From assembly GCF_030272615.1 (NCBI RefSeq), contig NW_026728916.1, positions 186,001 through 250,000 of the forward strand: a stretch of DNA of 64,000 nt. Direction: 5' to 3'. Shown here one piece after another: positions 23,795 to 36,199 of this stretch. The stretch comes from Cryptomeria japonica (lineage: Eukaryota > Streptophyta > Pinopsida > Cupressales > Cupressaceae). Within the stretch, counting starts at the first letter, position 1. Each line of letters starts with the position of its first letter. Below the pieces are notes generated by a model that was not told the origin of the DNA, made no database searches, and saw only the letters and a list, made by a program, of their open reading frames with translations. The translations under genes were made by a program, and so were the position numbers.

Positions 23795-25487
23795 AAAGGG
23801 GTAGATTGTTGGAAACATGAGGTGTGTTGTGTTTGATGTCATTGTTTTTTTTTGTATGTGATTGTATGTTAAGGTGATTGAAGTGAAGTTGAAGCTGGAA
23901 GATGTTCATTTTTTAAGATATACTATATGGTTTGGAAATGAGAGTTTGAATTTTGTTATCAATAAGTATAAGGTGTTTATGTAGGGAGGTGTTTGTAGAA
24001 GGCTAGAGTAGTCAAAGTTGCAATATGTAGGAAAGAGTATTTAAAGTAGCTATGGAAGAATTCTCTATATTCGTGTAGTGTTTAGACATGATGGCTTGGA
24101 ATTTTGGATATAATTATTTTATTTTGTGGATGTTGCACTATCATTTTTTTCAAGTCCTCTATTATTCAAATGGTGAAGTTGGTTGTTGTAGTTCACTGAT
24201 AGTGAGGTTTTTTGTTAGGACTAATCCAAATAATTCTTTGCATTTCTATGCTATAAGAATTGTTGTTTTGCCACTTGGAGGATGTGTTCATATGGCTTGT
24301 ACAATATTCCAGTTCAGAGTTCAAGAGTTGATTTGATTAGCAAGTGCAGTTATGTTGTTCTATTGCTTGGCATGTTCAGTTGTGTTGGTTTCTAACCAGC
24401 TTAGTTAATTTATATTATTTGTATCAAACTCTTATGGTTTTGATATACATTGGAGGTTGAGTTAAATTTTAATATGGATCTTACGGAAACATATTTAGAT
24501 CCACATTGAGTATTTTGTGTTGGGTGATGTTTTTGGGTTAACTGGTTAATGTGCTTTATTAATTTTCTACACATTATATTTGATACCAATTTTAAAGGAT
24601 GTTTAAGCATATGTGGTTTATTGGAATCAACTTAGAAATATGTGTTTTGATGTGTTTGGGTCTCATTTATCTCCCAGAGTGGACCACATTGTGTTTTATT
24701 ATTGTGGGTGGTCAACTTTAAGTAATTGATGCATACTCTAACTATGCCTAACTATACCTGACCAAGTTGAGGGTTTCAATAAATAACATAGTATAAATGG
24801 ATGTGTAGATAGATGATTTGGTGTGTGGATTGTTGTCAATTGTATGTGAATTATGTGCAAGTATATTTGGAGAATCATAATTATACATTTTAGTTTGTAA
24901 AGAGCTTTGACAATCATATCTTCAGTTTTATAGTGTTGTGTGACAGAGAATGAAGTGAGTTGTGTTTTCTATGTTATTATTTTCTTGATAAGGTCTCAGG
25001 GTAAGTTCCATGACTGTTACATCTTCATTTCAATTCCTTATTTCCATGCACCTTGGGAAGATAGTGAGTCCATGTTGTAGCCTATCTAGTCTTTGTATCT
25101 TTCTCTAGAGAAGTGCACTTCACTAATGCAATCCATTGTATCGTGCTTTGGTATTTTGCATCTCACTAATGAAAGTCCCTTGTATCTTGCCTTGTGGTTG
25201 TACACCATAGTCTTCTAAGTCCAATCAAGTGCAATGAGCTCCTTGGCCTTGGGCCTAAAACATTGTAATGAGTTATTAATATTGTGAGTGTGATTCTCAC
25301 CATAGTTTTTCATTTCTTAGGGTTTTCCACATAATTCTAGCGCTCTCTGGTGTGTTGTTCTTAGTGGTTTCATGTTTCATACTTTTAGAGATAAGTTAAT
25401 TGTGGTTTGAATTTTAAAGGATTAAAAAGAAATTATTTTAAATTATTGACTGATTCACTCCCCTCTCAATTTTGTGGCATTTTCAAT
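23795..25487 (+). repeat. Polypurine tract and 3' LTR of E5
   Basis: The tract AAAGGGGTAGAT (23795-23806) is followed by TGTTGGAAACATGAGG, the start of a 1.68-kb LTR that ends near 25487 after ATTCACTCCCCTCTCAAT. This C-rich phrase near the end is the same signature seen, on the other strand, in the E1 LTRs. Confidence 0.65.
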
Positions 25488-27309
25488 ACTAAGTGATACA
25501 CAAATATCAAGAAATATAGTTCATTACTAGAGGAAAAAACATACTAAGATTCATATGCAATAAATTTGAAGTTGATTTAGGAAGGAATAATTTATCTTTA
25601 GTATCATTCCACATAATAGTAGACTACAAACATCTTCACCAAACCCTTCAATAAAAGAAAGTTCATTCATTTTCTAGCTTTGTTTGGGATGAAAAAGTAT
25701 CTACTTTAAGAGGGTCTTCTTATTCCTTATTACTCTCTCTATTAATGGGATCTCTTTCTCTTATGGTGTGGCTTCATATTTTGGAGGGATCTCTATGTAT
25801 ATGGGTATCTAACATGGCCTCATTTGTTGGGACCTATGTTTTAACATAGCTAAGATATTCTTAAGTGGTGTGTTAGTGTAGTTTTTTGTTTTCCTTATGT
25901 TAGGGGATATTTATTTTTCCTACACATATTATTTACCCTTTCTTAGGTTATTAGGAGTGGTTAATATGAGGACACATTGTGAAATACTCTATCTGCATGT
26001 GTAACTCTCACCCTTACATGGATAGTTGAGTTACACACTCTTCTTTGGATTATTTTTCCACCTCTCATAATCACTATTTAATATTTTTCTAAGTGAATTA
26101 TGGGGTAGTTAGGTTTCTCACCCTCTTTTAGTTTTATGTGCCACCTTTGATAACTCCTTTCATTTCTTCATGGAAGGAGGTTGTGCCACATGTTTTAGCA
26201 TATTACAAAGTAGGTAGAACCTCCCACTTTTTATGTGGAATGGGAGTTAATGCATTCCTTGCATGTATATACCATATTTTGGGTATATAAAGAGCACTCT
26301 ACTCTCTCATTCACTAGTTTAGTGATAGTTTGATGAGAGTATGGAGAGTCTTCTCAAAACAATATATTTTTGTCTTATTTTTTTCCTTTAATTCCAAATT
26401 TCACTTTGAATTTATTTATTCTAATCTTTGGTCAGGTATTGTTTGGAGTTACATATGATCAATGACCAACATGAGATCCTATCTTATATATCACTTCTTG
26501 CACAATCTACCATTATTATAATATATAAAAATATAGAAAGATCTAGAGAATATTTTTTAATGTATTAAACAAAAATAATAATATAAATATATTTTGTAAT
26601 CCTTCATAGTGATGCATTAATTGAATAACTACATTATCAAACCTTAGTATTTAATTATAATGTAGTGTGTATGCTAACATGTGAACTAGAAGGACATAAA
26701 CAATGATGTAAAATACCAAATACACACAAATTAACAAAACATCAAGATAGGATGAAAAAGGAAGAAAAATAACAAAAAAAAAAAAGAATAAAGCAAGAAC
26801 CCCAAATATTGTTAAACTTTCCTTTTTATGCAATGATGTTTCCTATATTCTTGGTTGGATGTGTGCTAAAACAATGGTATCATATCAATATGGTAGCTCT
26901 CTATTTTATCAAGCTTGCATGAAGATGGTGTGAGTGCTCAGAGATTGTAAGTTCAATTGTTGCATAATGAGAGAATGAGGATTGTTTTTGGTTAGGTTCT
27001 TGAATTGGTCAAATAAAGGGCTAGGATCAAGAGAAGAGATTTAAGGGATAAGATAGCTTAGGGATCTCACATTCAATGTGAATTTGACAAATGTCAACAT
27101 GTCAGAAGGTGAGAGGAAAAGGTGGTTCAAGGAAGAGTGTAAAGAATATTTTCTATAATGGCATTTCTTGTCCTCACACTCCAAGGTACCTGGGGGAAAG
27201 GAATAAAGGAGTTATTTATTCCTTGGAAGGGAAAAAAATTGAAGAGGAAGTGTAGCATAGTAAATTGTACTCCCTTACAATTTTGTCCTTATTTGGTCCC
27301 TCACCTTGG
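25488..27309. other. AT-rich region with LTR-like promoter segment
   Basis: No protein is recognised. 25838-26540 looks like part of an LTR: it opens TGTTGGGACC and has a strong TATA box in context (GGGTATATAAAGAGC at 26278-26292) followed by a CT-rich stretch. No matching second copy or target duplication was found. Confidence 0.35.
26283..26289 (+). promoter_or_regulatory. TATA-like box
   Basis: TATATAAAG lies between GC-containing flanks, followed by CACTCTACTCTCTC, in the style of plant LTR promoters. No gene follows, so it is probably a relic retrotransposon promoter. Confidence 0.35.
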
Positions 27310-28922
27310 TGTTCATGTCCCAAGGTCTAATTGGAACCCTAATTCTTCTCACACCATGTAAATAATTCATTTTTCAACATGCACACTTTTTCCCCCTATT
27401 TCATATATCCTTGAATGGTTAGGACTAGGGTGATAGCACCTTGGTCCTTATGGACCAAAGTGCCCAATGTCATGGTCCTCCCAAATAGGGATGATTTTGG
27501 TATCTCATAATGGTCATTAAATTTGAGTGGGAATTATGATTCTGTGTCAACTCATGTCATAAAATTGAGTTGATTTTCAAATGCCAAGTATTAAAGGAGG
27601 TCTACCCCTCTCATTTTGACAAGACACACACATCAAATCAAGCCAAAATCACACAATCAATCACTTGAATTCAAGTTAGAAAGAAATCAATGTTCTTTCA
27701 CTCATTTGAAAAAAAGTCCATGTTCTATGTTTATGAAGACTACATGAAACCCTAATTCCTTATGGAGACAAATAAAAATCCATGAAAAGGTATGTCAGTA
27801 GTTCTTCATACATTATTCAACATTACCCTCCAAAGGAGATCACTTTCATTAGGGTAATTCATTTTCATTTCATTTTTATTTCATAGTTAATTCTAAAACC
27901 AAGGTTTGACCTAAGACAAACCCCTATTCTCAACCTATTTCCCTTCTCTACTATGCATAGGAACAAGTACAAAGCTAAAATTTTTAGGATCAACATTATT
28001 CAAAGATGAACAAGATCCCCTTTAGATGACAAAATGTTTGGATGACTAGAGCAATGGCAATACCAGTTTCAAAATTTTAGGATGACCTTTTTGGAGTAAA
28101 TCTAAAAAATCTTACATTACTCAGATCTAGGTTTGTATCTTTTTCTGACGGTTGTAGCTCACTGTTTCTGCATTATAACATCAATTCCAACATATTTACC
28201 CTAATTTCAATATTTTTACAATTCAACTTAAAAATATGGAATCAAGCCCTAATCCAATACAGCTAATTAGAATTCTTAGCTCTATCCTTGTTGATTTGGG
28301 GCTAGGTCTATTAGGTTTACCCATTTTTAATGTACTATCCCCTAAGGAAAAATTAGTGGTCTTCTCCTTCCTATGGTGGAAACCCTAATTTTCACCCTTT
28401 ACAAGAAGTACTAGCCATTTAAGGTTGAGGTGGTCATGGGTTAACTTTATTGGCTAATCTTTGGGATTAAAAATGTGTATATGTTTAGGGGCGAATGATT
28501 ATAAAAATAATCAAGGATTGGGAGGCAAGTGGAAAATGTAGGAGGATGTGATGGTTGGAGAGAGAATGAGTGAAGACAAATAAAAATTCAATTTAATTCC
28601 AAGTTAAGAAAGAGAGATTAAATTAAATAAATAAGGAGGTTTATTTAATTTAATTGGAGGTTTATAAATTAAATTAACTCATTTTGGAAAAAACAAATGG
28701 ATGAATGATATTTGATTAAATAAATATGGAATTTATTCAATCAAATGGGATCAAAATGTTAGATAGATAGATTAATTAGTTAAATTATTTTAGCTAGGAC
28801 CGCAGAGGAAATGAGATATGATTAAATAACTAAATTATTTAATTAAAAGCTAGACTTTAGAATAGAGTGAATAATGAAAATTAATTTGATCAAATAACGA
28901 TGATCAAATTTAGGTGTCTACA
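27310..28922 (+). repeat. Candidate solo LTR (gypsy type)
   Basis: CTTGG at 27305-27309 precedes TGTTCATGTCCC, and CTTGG at 28923-28927 follows GTGTCTACA. The body of about 1.6 kb thus has TGT...ACA ends and a 5-bp duplication. Its last third is a series of TTAATTTAATTAAA-like phrases that end TTTAGGTGTCTACA. A 5-bp match can arise by chance, so this is moderate evidence only. Confidence 0.4.
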
Positions 28923-28927
28923 CTTGG

Positions 28928-29828
28928 ATAACTCATATTTAAACTATAGTTTATATTTTAATGATTGTATTACACTCTAACCAACAATATAAACATAATA
29001 AATAATCTTCTTAATAGAAGGAATAAGAATATGTTTAATTAAACTATATTTACTATTATGTAATCATTACATTATATTCAAATTATTTTGTAATGCATCA
29101 ATTCAAGCAAACACACATAGAAAATCCAAATTAATTTAGTGTGGTTGGAGTCTATAACTAGTGAAGTTCAGATACAAATATTGTATGAGATGACCCCATG
29201 AAATTACTATGATTTTTATCTTAACTTTCTACACTCAAAGACAAGTGTTAAAAATTGGATATTGAAAAATTGAGTTAATTTTGGAATGAAAATACTAAAT
29301 TGAAATATTTTCTCCTCTATATACTCCACAATATAACAAGTCATCTATAATGTACACTTATAAATTGAAATTTAAATATGTTTATGGGTGACAAGGATTC
29401 CATGTTGAATGTAATGATATGATAAATATCATAATTTAAAAACAATGATGCATATCATGAAGCTAGGAGTGAAATACTATGAAGAAAATAATAAGGATCA
29501 AGAGTTGGCTAGATCTAGAGAGAGGAAAGTAACATGGTCATGGGCTAGTATTTGATCATATTTACATTTCAACCTATCTCTCTCATTGGTTCTTTATTTT
29601 GAATTTCTCTATAAATGTTTAGCTTTTAACTAGTACAATATTTTCTATATAATGGTGAGGAAGTTTTCATTGTCTTTAGTTTATTTTTGTTTTATTCAAC
29701 TCAAAACATTTGGGAATATTATAACAAATTAGAATATATTAATGTAATATCTTTTTTTTTTTTCCTCATTTAAAGAAAAGTTAATTTTATAATATTTTTT
29801 TGTTGGTGTCTCAAATGGGGAATTACAT
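28928..29828. other. AT-rich region before copia element E4
   Basis: No gene seen. The part next to 29829 should be the E4 5' LTR but does not resemble the 3' LTR at 33119, so it was lost or replaced. Confidence 0.45.
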
Positions 29829-30129
29829 CTAGTATCAGAGCCCATATTGTAGCACTAGAATCCCTAATTATTGTTATTGAGTGTGCTTTTTGGTACTTGA
29901 TGTATGGTTGTTCAAGTAATAATTCTTGAGAATTAATTATTGTCCTTACTACTTTGGTGTGTTATGTGGTAATTTACAATTTTTGTAATAAATCAACCAT
30001 AAAAATATGTGTAGGAAGATGCCTCATAGGTCCTATTGAGCTTCACTAGGAATGTAAGATACCTCAATTGAGACTCTCCTAAATTGGAAAATTATTTCTT
30101 CTTTGTACATTAATGATTTCATTCTCCCA

Positions 30130-32849
30130 CTTTATGCCAAGTTCATCTTCTAGGGCCTTGCTTACTCATTCAAATTCAAAAAGTAAGCTATGGCATGAGT
30201 GGTTTGGTCACCTCAACTACTGCTATCTTTAGCAGCTAAGCACTAAAGACATGGTCACAGGTCTACCTCAAATCAGTTTTTCAAAGGGTGTATGTTTAGG
30301 TTGTTCCATGGGCAAGCATCCCGAAGAGAAGTTTGATAAAGGGAAAACTTGGAGAGCTTTGGAAGTTCTTCAACTTGTTCATAGCGATGTAGCAGGTCCA
30401 TTTCTAGTACCTTCATTTAGTAAGGCCCGCTATGTTCTTACCTTCATTGATGACTACTCCCACTTCACTTGGGTCTACTTTCTCATTCATAAGAGTGAAG
30501 TATTTGATAGATTTCAGGACTTCAAGACTCGTGTGGAGAAGCAATCAGGGAAAGTGGTCAAGATTCTTCGCACAGATAATGGAAGGGAATATGTGAACAA
30601 GAGACTTGAGGATTTTTGTACATTTGAGGGGATGGATCTTTAGCATTCTATCGCATACACTCCACAGCAGAACGGGGTTGCAGAACGCAAGAATAGAACT
30701 CTCAAAGAAATGGCTAGCTATATGATACATGCACGTTCTCTTGATCCTACCTTTTGGGCAGAGGCTATCAGTTGTGCCACAAACATCCAGAATCGGGTTC
30801 CTCACAAAGCTTTGCAAGGTATTACTCCTTTTGAAGCTTGGTCTGGTAGGAAAGTGATTGTGTGACATTTCAGAGTCTTTGGGTGTCCAACATGGGCTCG
30901 CATACCTCCGTCGAAATGCAAGGCATTGGAACCTCAAAGTCGGCCTTGCATATTTGTTGGATATCTTGAGGGTGCTAAGGCATACAGATTGATGGATCCA
31001 GAGACACATGAGGTATTCATTGCGAGGAGTGTTCACTTTGAGGAAAGCTCTCCTAGCTTAGCCTCTCTACCTCCTCCACCTTCCTCCATTATGGATAGTG
31101 ATGTTAGTGATTCAGATGATGAGATTCCTTCAACTCTGACTCGCAGGGTTACACCTCCGCAGGGTCCTCTTGCAGTTGAGGAGCCTCATTCTCTACCTCC
31201 ACCTAGACCTCGTTGGGCTCGACAAACACTTGAGTCCATGGGTTCTCTTGTTGGGGATCCTTCAGATACACAAAGAACTCGATCACAACATCAGGATCTT
31301 CCACATGAATTCATTGCTACCGCTTCCAATCCACAGACATTTAGGGAAGCATCAGGGGTTCCTGAGTGGGACCAAGCTATGGAGGAAGAGTATAGTTCCT
31401 TGAGGAGGAACAACACATGGGATCTAGTCCATCTCCCTAAGGGGAGAAAGATGGTTCGATGTAAGTGGATCTATTGGACCAAGTTTGCAGCAGATGGTAG
31501 TGTGGATAAGTATAAGGCTTGGCTTGTTGCAAAAGGTTTCTTGCAGGTTGCAGGTGTTGACTATACTGAGACCTTTGCACCTGTAGCCAAGATGAACTCC
31601 ATTCGTTTGACACTTGCTATTGCTACAGCTCATGGTTGGGCTGTACATCAGATGGATGTGAAGAGTGCTTTTCTTCATGGTGATCTTGATGAGGAGATTT
31701 CTATGGAGAAGCCACAGGGTTTCATCCAGGATACTTCCTTGGTTTACAGACTAAGGAAATCTCTCTATGGCCTTAAGCAGGCCCCCAGGGCTTGGTACAC
31801 CAAGATGGATTCCTTTCTTCTCTCTGCAGGGTTCACCAGGTGTCTACATTTTGCAACAAGATGACTCTCACTTGATACTTGTGCTCTATGTTGATGACTT
31901 GATCATTACAGGGAGTACTTCATCCATCATTAGTAGGGTCAAATCTACTTTGCATGATAGATTTTCTATGACTGACTTGGGTCTTTTGCACTACTTTCTC
32001 GGGATAGAGATTTCACAATCACCTTCCAGGATTACACTATCACAGCCCAAGTATGCTCTTGATCTACTTGCACGCTTTCATATGGCTGATTCTAAGCTTG
32101 CCCCGACTCCCTTTGTTTCAGGAGTCAAGCTTGAGGCTCAATGTTCTTCTCCACTAGTTGATGCTACTTTGTATTGTCAGCTTGTGGGTAGTCTCATCTA
32201 CTTGACTCATACATGCCCTGATATTTCCTTTGCAGTTGGCATGGTTTCCTGCTTCATGTAGGATCCACATGAGCTTCATTGGAAAGCCACCAAATGCATC
32301 CTTCATTACATCCAGGGTACACATCACTATGGGATTCACTATGTAGCAGGCACAGGACTTCGCTTGGTTGGTTACACAGACTCCGATTGGGCTGGCGATC
32401 TAGTTGATCGTAAGTCTACTTTTGGTTATAGTTTTCACCTTGGTTCGGACCCCATTTATTGGTAGAGCAAGAAGCAACATGCTATTGCTCTCTCTTCGAC
32501 TGAGGCTAAGTATCGAGGCACTGTTAATGCAACAACTAAGACCATTTGGCTCTAGCAGATCCTCACAGAGTTTGGATTCACCACTCCACGGCCAATAGTT
32601 CTACATTGTGACAATCAGAGTGCTATTGCAATCTTGAAGAACCCGATCCAGCACCAGTGGACCAAACACATCAAGATTCATATGTACTATATCCAACAGC
32701 TCATCCAGGAGCAGGTCATTAATTTGCAGTATTGTCCTACAGCAGAGCAGGTTGCTGACATATTCACCAAACCTTTCATCGAGAGTAAGTTCCAGCAGTT
32801 GCGAGCTCTCTTGGGGGTGCGGGATGTGTCATTATGGGGGCTCAACTGA
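30130..32849 (+). pseudogene. E4 copia integrase-RT-RNase H polyprotein remnant
   Basis: LWHEWFGHLN (30188 on) and CLGCSMGKH form the zinc-finger part. VHSDVAGP, IDDYSHFTW, LRTDNGREY and TPQQNGVAERKNR form the integrase core. RT runs from WDQAMEEEYSSLRRNNTWDL through MDVKSAFLHGDL and LYGLKQAPRAWY. After a frame shift near 31780-31840 come the catalytic YVDDLIITGS (about 31887) and LHYFLGIEISQSPSR. RNase H follows (YTDSDWAGDL, SSTEAKYRG, DNQSAIAI) and ends in DIFTKPFIESKF. In-frame stops at about 30231, 30641, 30862, 32260, 32463 and 32553 break it. Most stand where Gln, Arg or Trp would be, so they fit C-to-T change. Confidence 0.88.
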
Positions 32850-33108
32850 CTTCTCCTTCCTCTCTTATGGGGGGGACTTTTTCCTCTTTGAGGTTTTGTC
32901 CTTCTTCTTTGAGAGTCTTTTTTACATTCATCTCTCTTTTGGGGGGGAGTTTTTTCCCGTTGGGTTTTCTCCCTTTCTCCATTTGTGAGAGATTGCATTG
33001 CATAGTTTTGCTTGCATTTACATATTGTACATGGGTACCTATCATGGCCTAGTAGCCAGGACCCATCTTGCATTGTTGACTTGAGTCTTCATTCCCCTAA
33101 GTTACACT

Positions 33109-33592
33109 TAAGGGGGGGTGTTGGTGTAAATAAATATTCATTTTGGATATTATTACACTTACTTAAGTTAACTTAGGATAATGCATCTCTTCGTAGTTTG
33201 GATTTGAGACACTTAGGGAAGTGTGCACATAGGGATAGAGCTTGTAGGAGAAATTCCACCTTTTGTGGTCTTATTTTGCTGTTACACTCCACATTCAGTG
33301 GGTCATCCACCTATTGTGGAATATTATATTATTTCTCCTACCTACCCTTAGTATTTCTTACCTACCCTTGTTTCTCATTGAGCCACATGTCATATTTGTG
33401 TGCTCATACATCCATATGGCCTTTCCTATATAAGCAGGCCTCTATTTATTGTATTGGTTAATCGAGCTGATCATTTTGCATATTGATGAGAATACAGTTT
33501 GATCTTGTCATTCTATTGTCTCTTTTATGCTTTTCATTGTGCCCTTGATCTTGGAAAAATCCTATAGGATCCCTCCAAAGGTTCTGCTAACA
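33109..33592 (+). repeat. Polypurine tract and 3' LTR of E4
   Basis: TTAAGGGGGGG (to 33118) is followed by TGTTGGTGTAAATAAATATT at 33119. The LTR has a TATA box (TCCTATATAAGCAGGCC, about 33423-33440) and ends GGTTCTGCTAACA at 33592. The base sequence right after it, TTTTC, has no clear partner on the left. Confidence 0.8.
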
Positions 33593-33938
33593 TTTTCTTT
33601 TTCCTCGGAGGAGAGGATTTGGCTCATGTCACACTAGTCCTTTTGATTGACAACTAGGAATGAGACCTTCTAGTGTGCTCAGCCAAAGCAAATGATACAA
33701 CTGCTTGGCTTGTTGAACCCAACTCAATCTCCTTCGCTTTTCTGGGCTATTGTTGAGTATCTTTCGATAAGGTTGATTCTTGAGGGTCAAAGTCATTTCA
33801 AGGAGAGTCCTCAAAAGAATCTACATCTACATTGTGTTTATCCCACTCCTCAAAATTTTTATCCAAAGGGTAGTTTTCTATATAAACTTAGGTCTATTGA
33901 ACTTCTTGTCAGTATGTCCAAAAAGATAACTTCCTTCT

Positions 33939-35050
33939 TTATGGCCATTTATCATTGTCCACCCTCCTAAGAAAAGTTGTATAAACTGGTTTAGATGGAT
34001 TTTCTCTTATAGTTGGGTCATAAAACTTTAACCATGGTATTCGTTCTTTGACAGGAATACCATTTAGCTCCACATATAATTGAGAATCATTTCTTGGAAG
34101 GTTAATCTTGGCTTTCCAGGATTCACGTGGCTCATGCACTATAGGATTATTTCTCCTTGCTAAAAATCCATTTGGATCATAACTCCATGGGTCATCAATA
34201 ACCACGAGACCCAATTGTATCAATTTTGAAGTGAGCACTCCCTCTATGAGGAGTCTTTTTATTAGACCAATAGGACCTATCATTTTACAGTCCTAGGTGA
34301 CAGTGATGTCATTCTTGCCTATGCCTATATAATTTTCAATCATAACTAATTGCCTAAAAATATCTAAGGCCAGTGTATGATTAGTTACATAAGTGGGGAG
34401 GCGAAAAGGCTTGTCGATAAAACCATGTACTCTGACAAAAGAAAAATACTTACCTAGAAACTAGTCACAATAGGGGCTACGTGTAAACATCCAACCAATT
34501 TTCTATAATAGGAAATAGGAAATATAAAATGAGACTTCCATCACTAAATCTTGCATGGTAAGTGTTAGGAAACAATCAGCAAAAGAATATGCATCATGTG
34601 TGGCAGATAGTATGGGAGTCTATATAGTCACAGGCTTTCACCTATTGTGCTCATAAAAAAATGATAACTTAATATATTGACTGAGAAACCCCCATTCTAA
34701 TGCAAGAACATGTGAAGCAAAAAATGAGTGTACCTAAATCTATAATGTGTCTTGAAGTGTATTAATTGCTTTTCTATTCTGTGGGCAATAATCTCTGAGA
34801 AGTCATACAGGAAAGATTCATTTTGCTTCTAGAGTTTGAACAACACACCCATTTGGAAAGTATAGATGTGCATATTATTATCAAGGCCACAAACATAGGC
34901 CAACATTGAGGTGACTTCTTTCAGGTCATTTTACTTCAAATCATTGAATGCCAATGGGGATTTTGAAAGCTCAGTGAGATTCGTCTCCATTGCAGTTCCG
35001 CAAAAACTTAAAGTAGCCTTCCTTTTACATCAATAATTTTCTAATAATTT
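33939..35050 (-). pseudogene. Unidentified sense ORF remnant downstream of E3 RNase H
   Basis: One clean frame, 34283-33939, reads WSYDPNGFLARRNNPIVHEP, KAKINLPRNDSQLYVELNG and FYDPTIRENPSKPVYTTFLR. Upstream, in another frame with stops, there is more protein-like sequence rich in aromatic residues (about 35000-34300). I do not recognise the family. By position it could replace or follow integrase, but no integrase HHCC or DDE signature was seen. Confidence 0.4.
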
Positions 35051-36199
35051 CCTACTAAAAATATCCATTTTATTAGAAAGAAAAGGGATGCACAACAATG
35101 TCTCAAGTGGCATCTACACTTATATCAATTCTCAATGAAGTGTGTTGAATAACAGGGGGTCAACACTAAAACATCATGAGCATGCCTCAATGAATTCAAA
35201 GAAATGAGGGACCATTTGGATGACATATTATGAAAGACCACAATGCCAAATATTTACCACCACGTGTCTCAATTTTACTTTGTAAATGAAAATCTTAGTG
35301 CAAGAAGCCTCTTGAAGGCTCTTGGGATGCTTATGTATTTCGAGATCAAGAACCTCTTCATATCTGTTTCAAACTAGAGCGGGGTTCTTGGTCATGTCTT
35401 TTGTCTATGGGAATTTTCTTGGATAATCAAATTTTGAAGGAATGAAGTGAGAAGTGTATGAGATATCCCCAAGAAAATTGACCCAAGTCTCAAGTTGTGT
35501 GATGTATCAGCAGGAACATCCATCTCAATGAGCCAAGATTGTTCTATCTTCTCCTTTTCTTAGAAACGTTTTGGTGCTAGAAAATATATTTTTGGAGAAT
35601 AAAATGTTGCATGTTATCTTTAAAATATTTTCTTCTCCAAGAAACTTCATGCCTTGATTTTCATTCTCAATAGAATGTTAATAATGGGCTTTTCCTTGGA
35701 CATGCACCACATATGCTTTTCACGTAGAACTAATTCTACAAGACACTATATTAACTTCCACCTCGAGTGTACTTAAAAGCCACTCTCCATCTTATACCAT
35801 CGTTTATTTTATTCACACTATTATCTCAGAACCTGCAATAATAGTCAGTGATGTTGATGCAAGCCAAAAGCTAGCGACGATCTACCTTAATCTTGAAAAC
35901 TACACACGATAGGATGCATGGCGCACGATAGCCCCTTGCATACTCTCCTAAAAAAATGCACAACTTGACTATGATTTGGCTTCCTAATTTTCACTAGCTG
36001 TGAAATGACCCATACAATATCCCAACTTGTGATCATTACTTCAACCTTGGCTTTTATTTTATAGATTGAAGTTCCTTCATGTCTATAAATATAACCATGA
36101 TGCAGAGTCCTTGTTGTCTTAGAGTTTGATTTAGTTTGTTGCATATTAGGAGCTTGGATACTCCCATTAGGTTCTCATTACTTCATCTTGAGCTCCTCT

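Larger units (their letters stand above)
21251..25487 (+). mobile_element. Degenerate Ty1/copia element E5
   Basis: Related LTRs (21251-21781 truncated; 23807-25487 full) flank an internal region with a primer-binding site, a decayed gag-protease-integrase part and a polypurine tract. RT and RNase H are absent: integrase sequence ends at about 23690 and the polypurine tract is at 23795. The copy is an old deletion derivative. Confidence 0.7.
29829..33592 (+). mobile_element. Ty1/copia element E4, lacking 5' LTR, gag and protease
   Basis: A primer-binding-site-like phrase (TAGTATCAGAGC, about 29834) is followed by about 300 bp of noncoding DNA, then directly by the pre-integrase domain at about 30188, integrase, RT, RNase H, a polypurine tract and a 474-bp 3' LTR. 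Gag and protease are gone. It belongs to a different copia lineage from E1, with an LTR less than a third as long. Confidence 0.8.

Noticed and set aside
29560-29830. 5' LTR for copia element E4
   Set aside because: The segment has LTR-like A/T runs and a TATA-like word, but I could not match it to the 3' LTR at 33119-33592.
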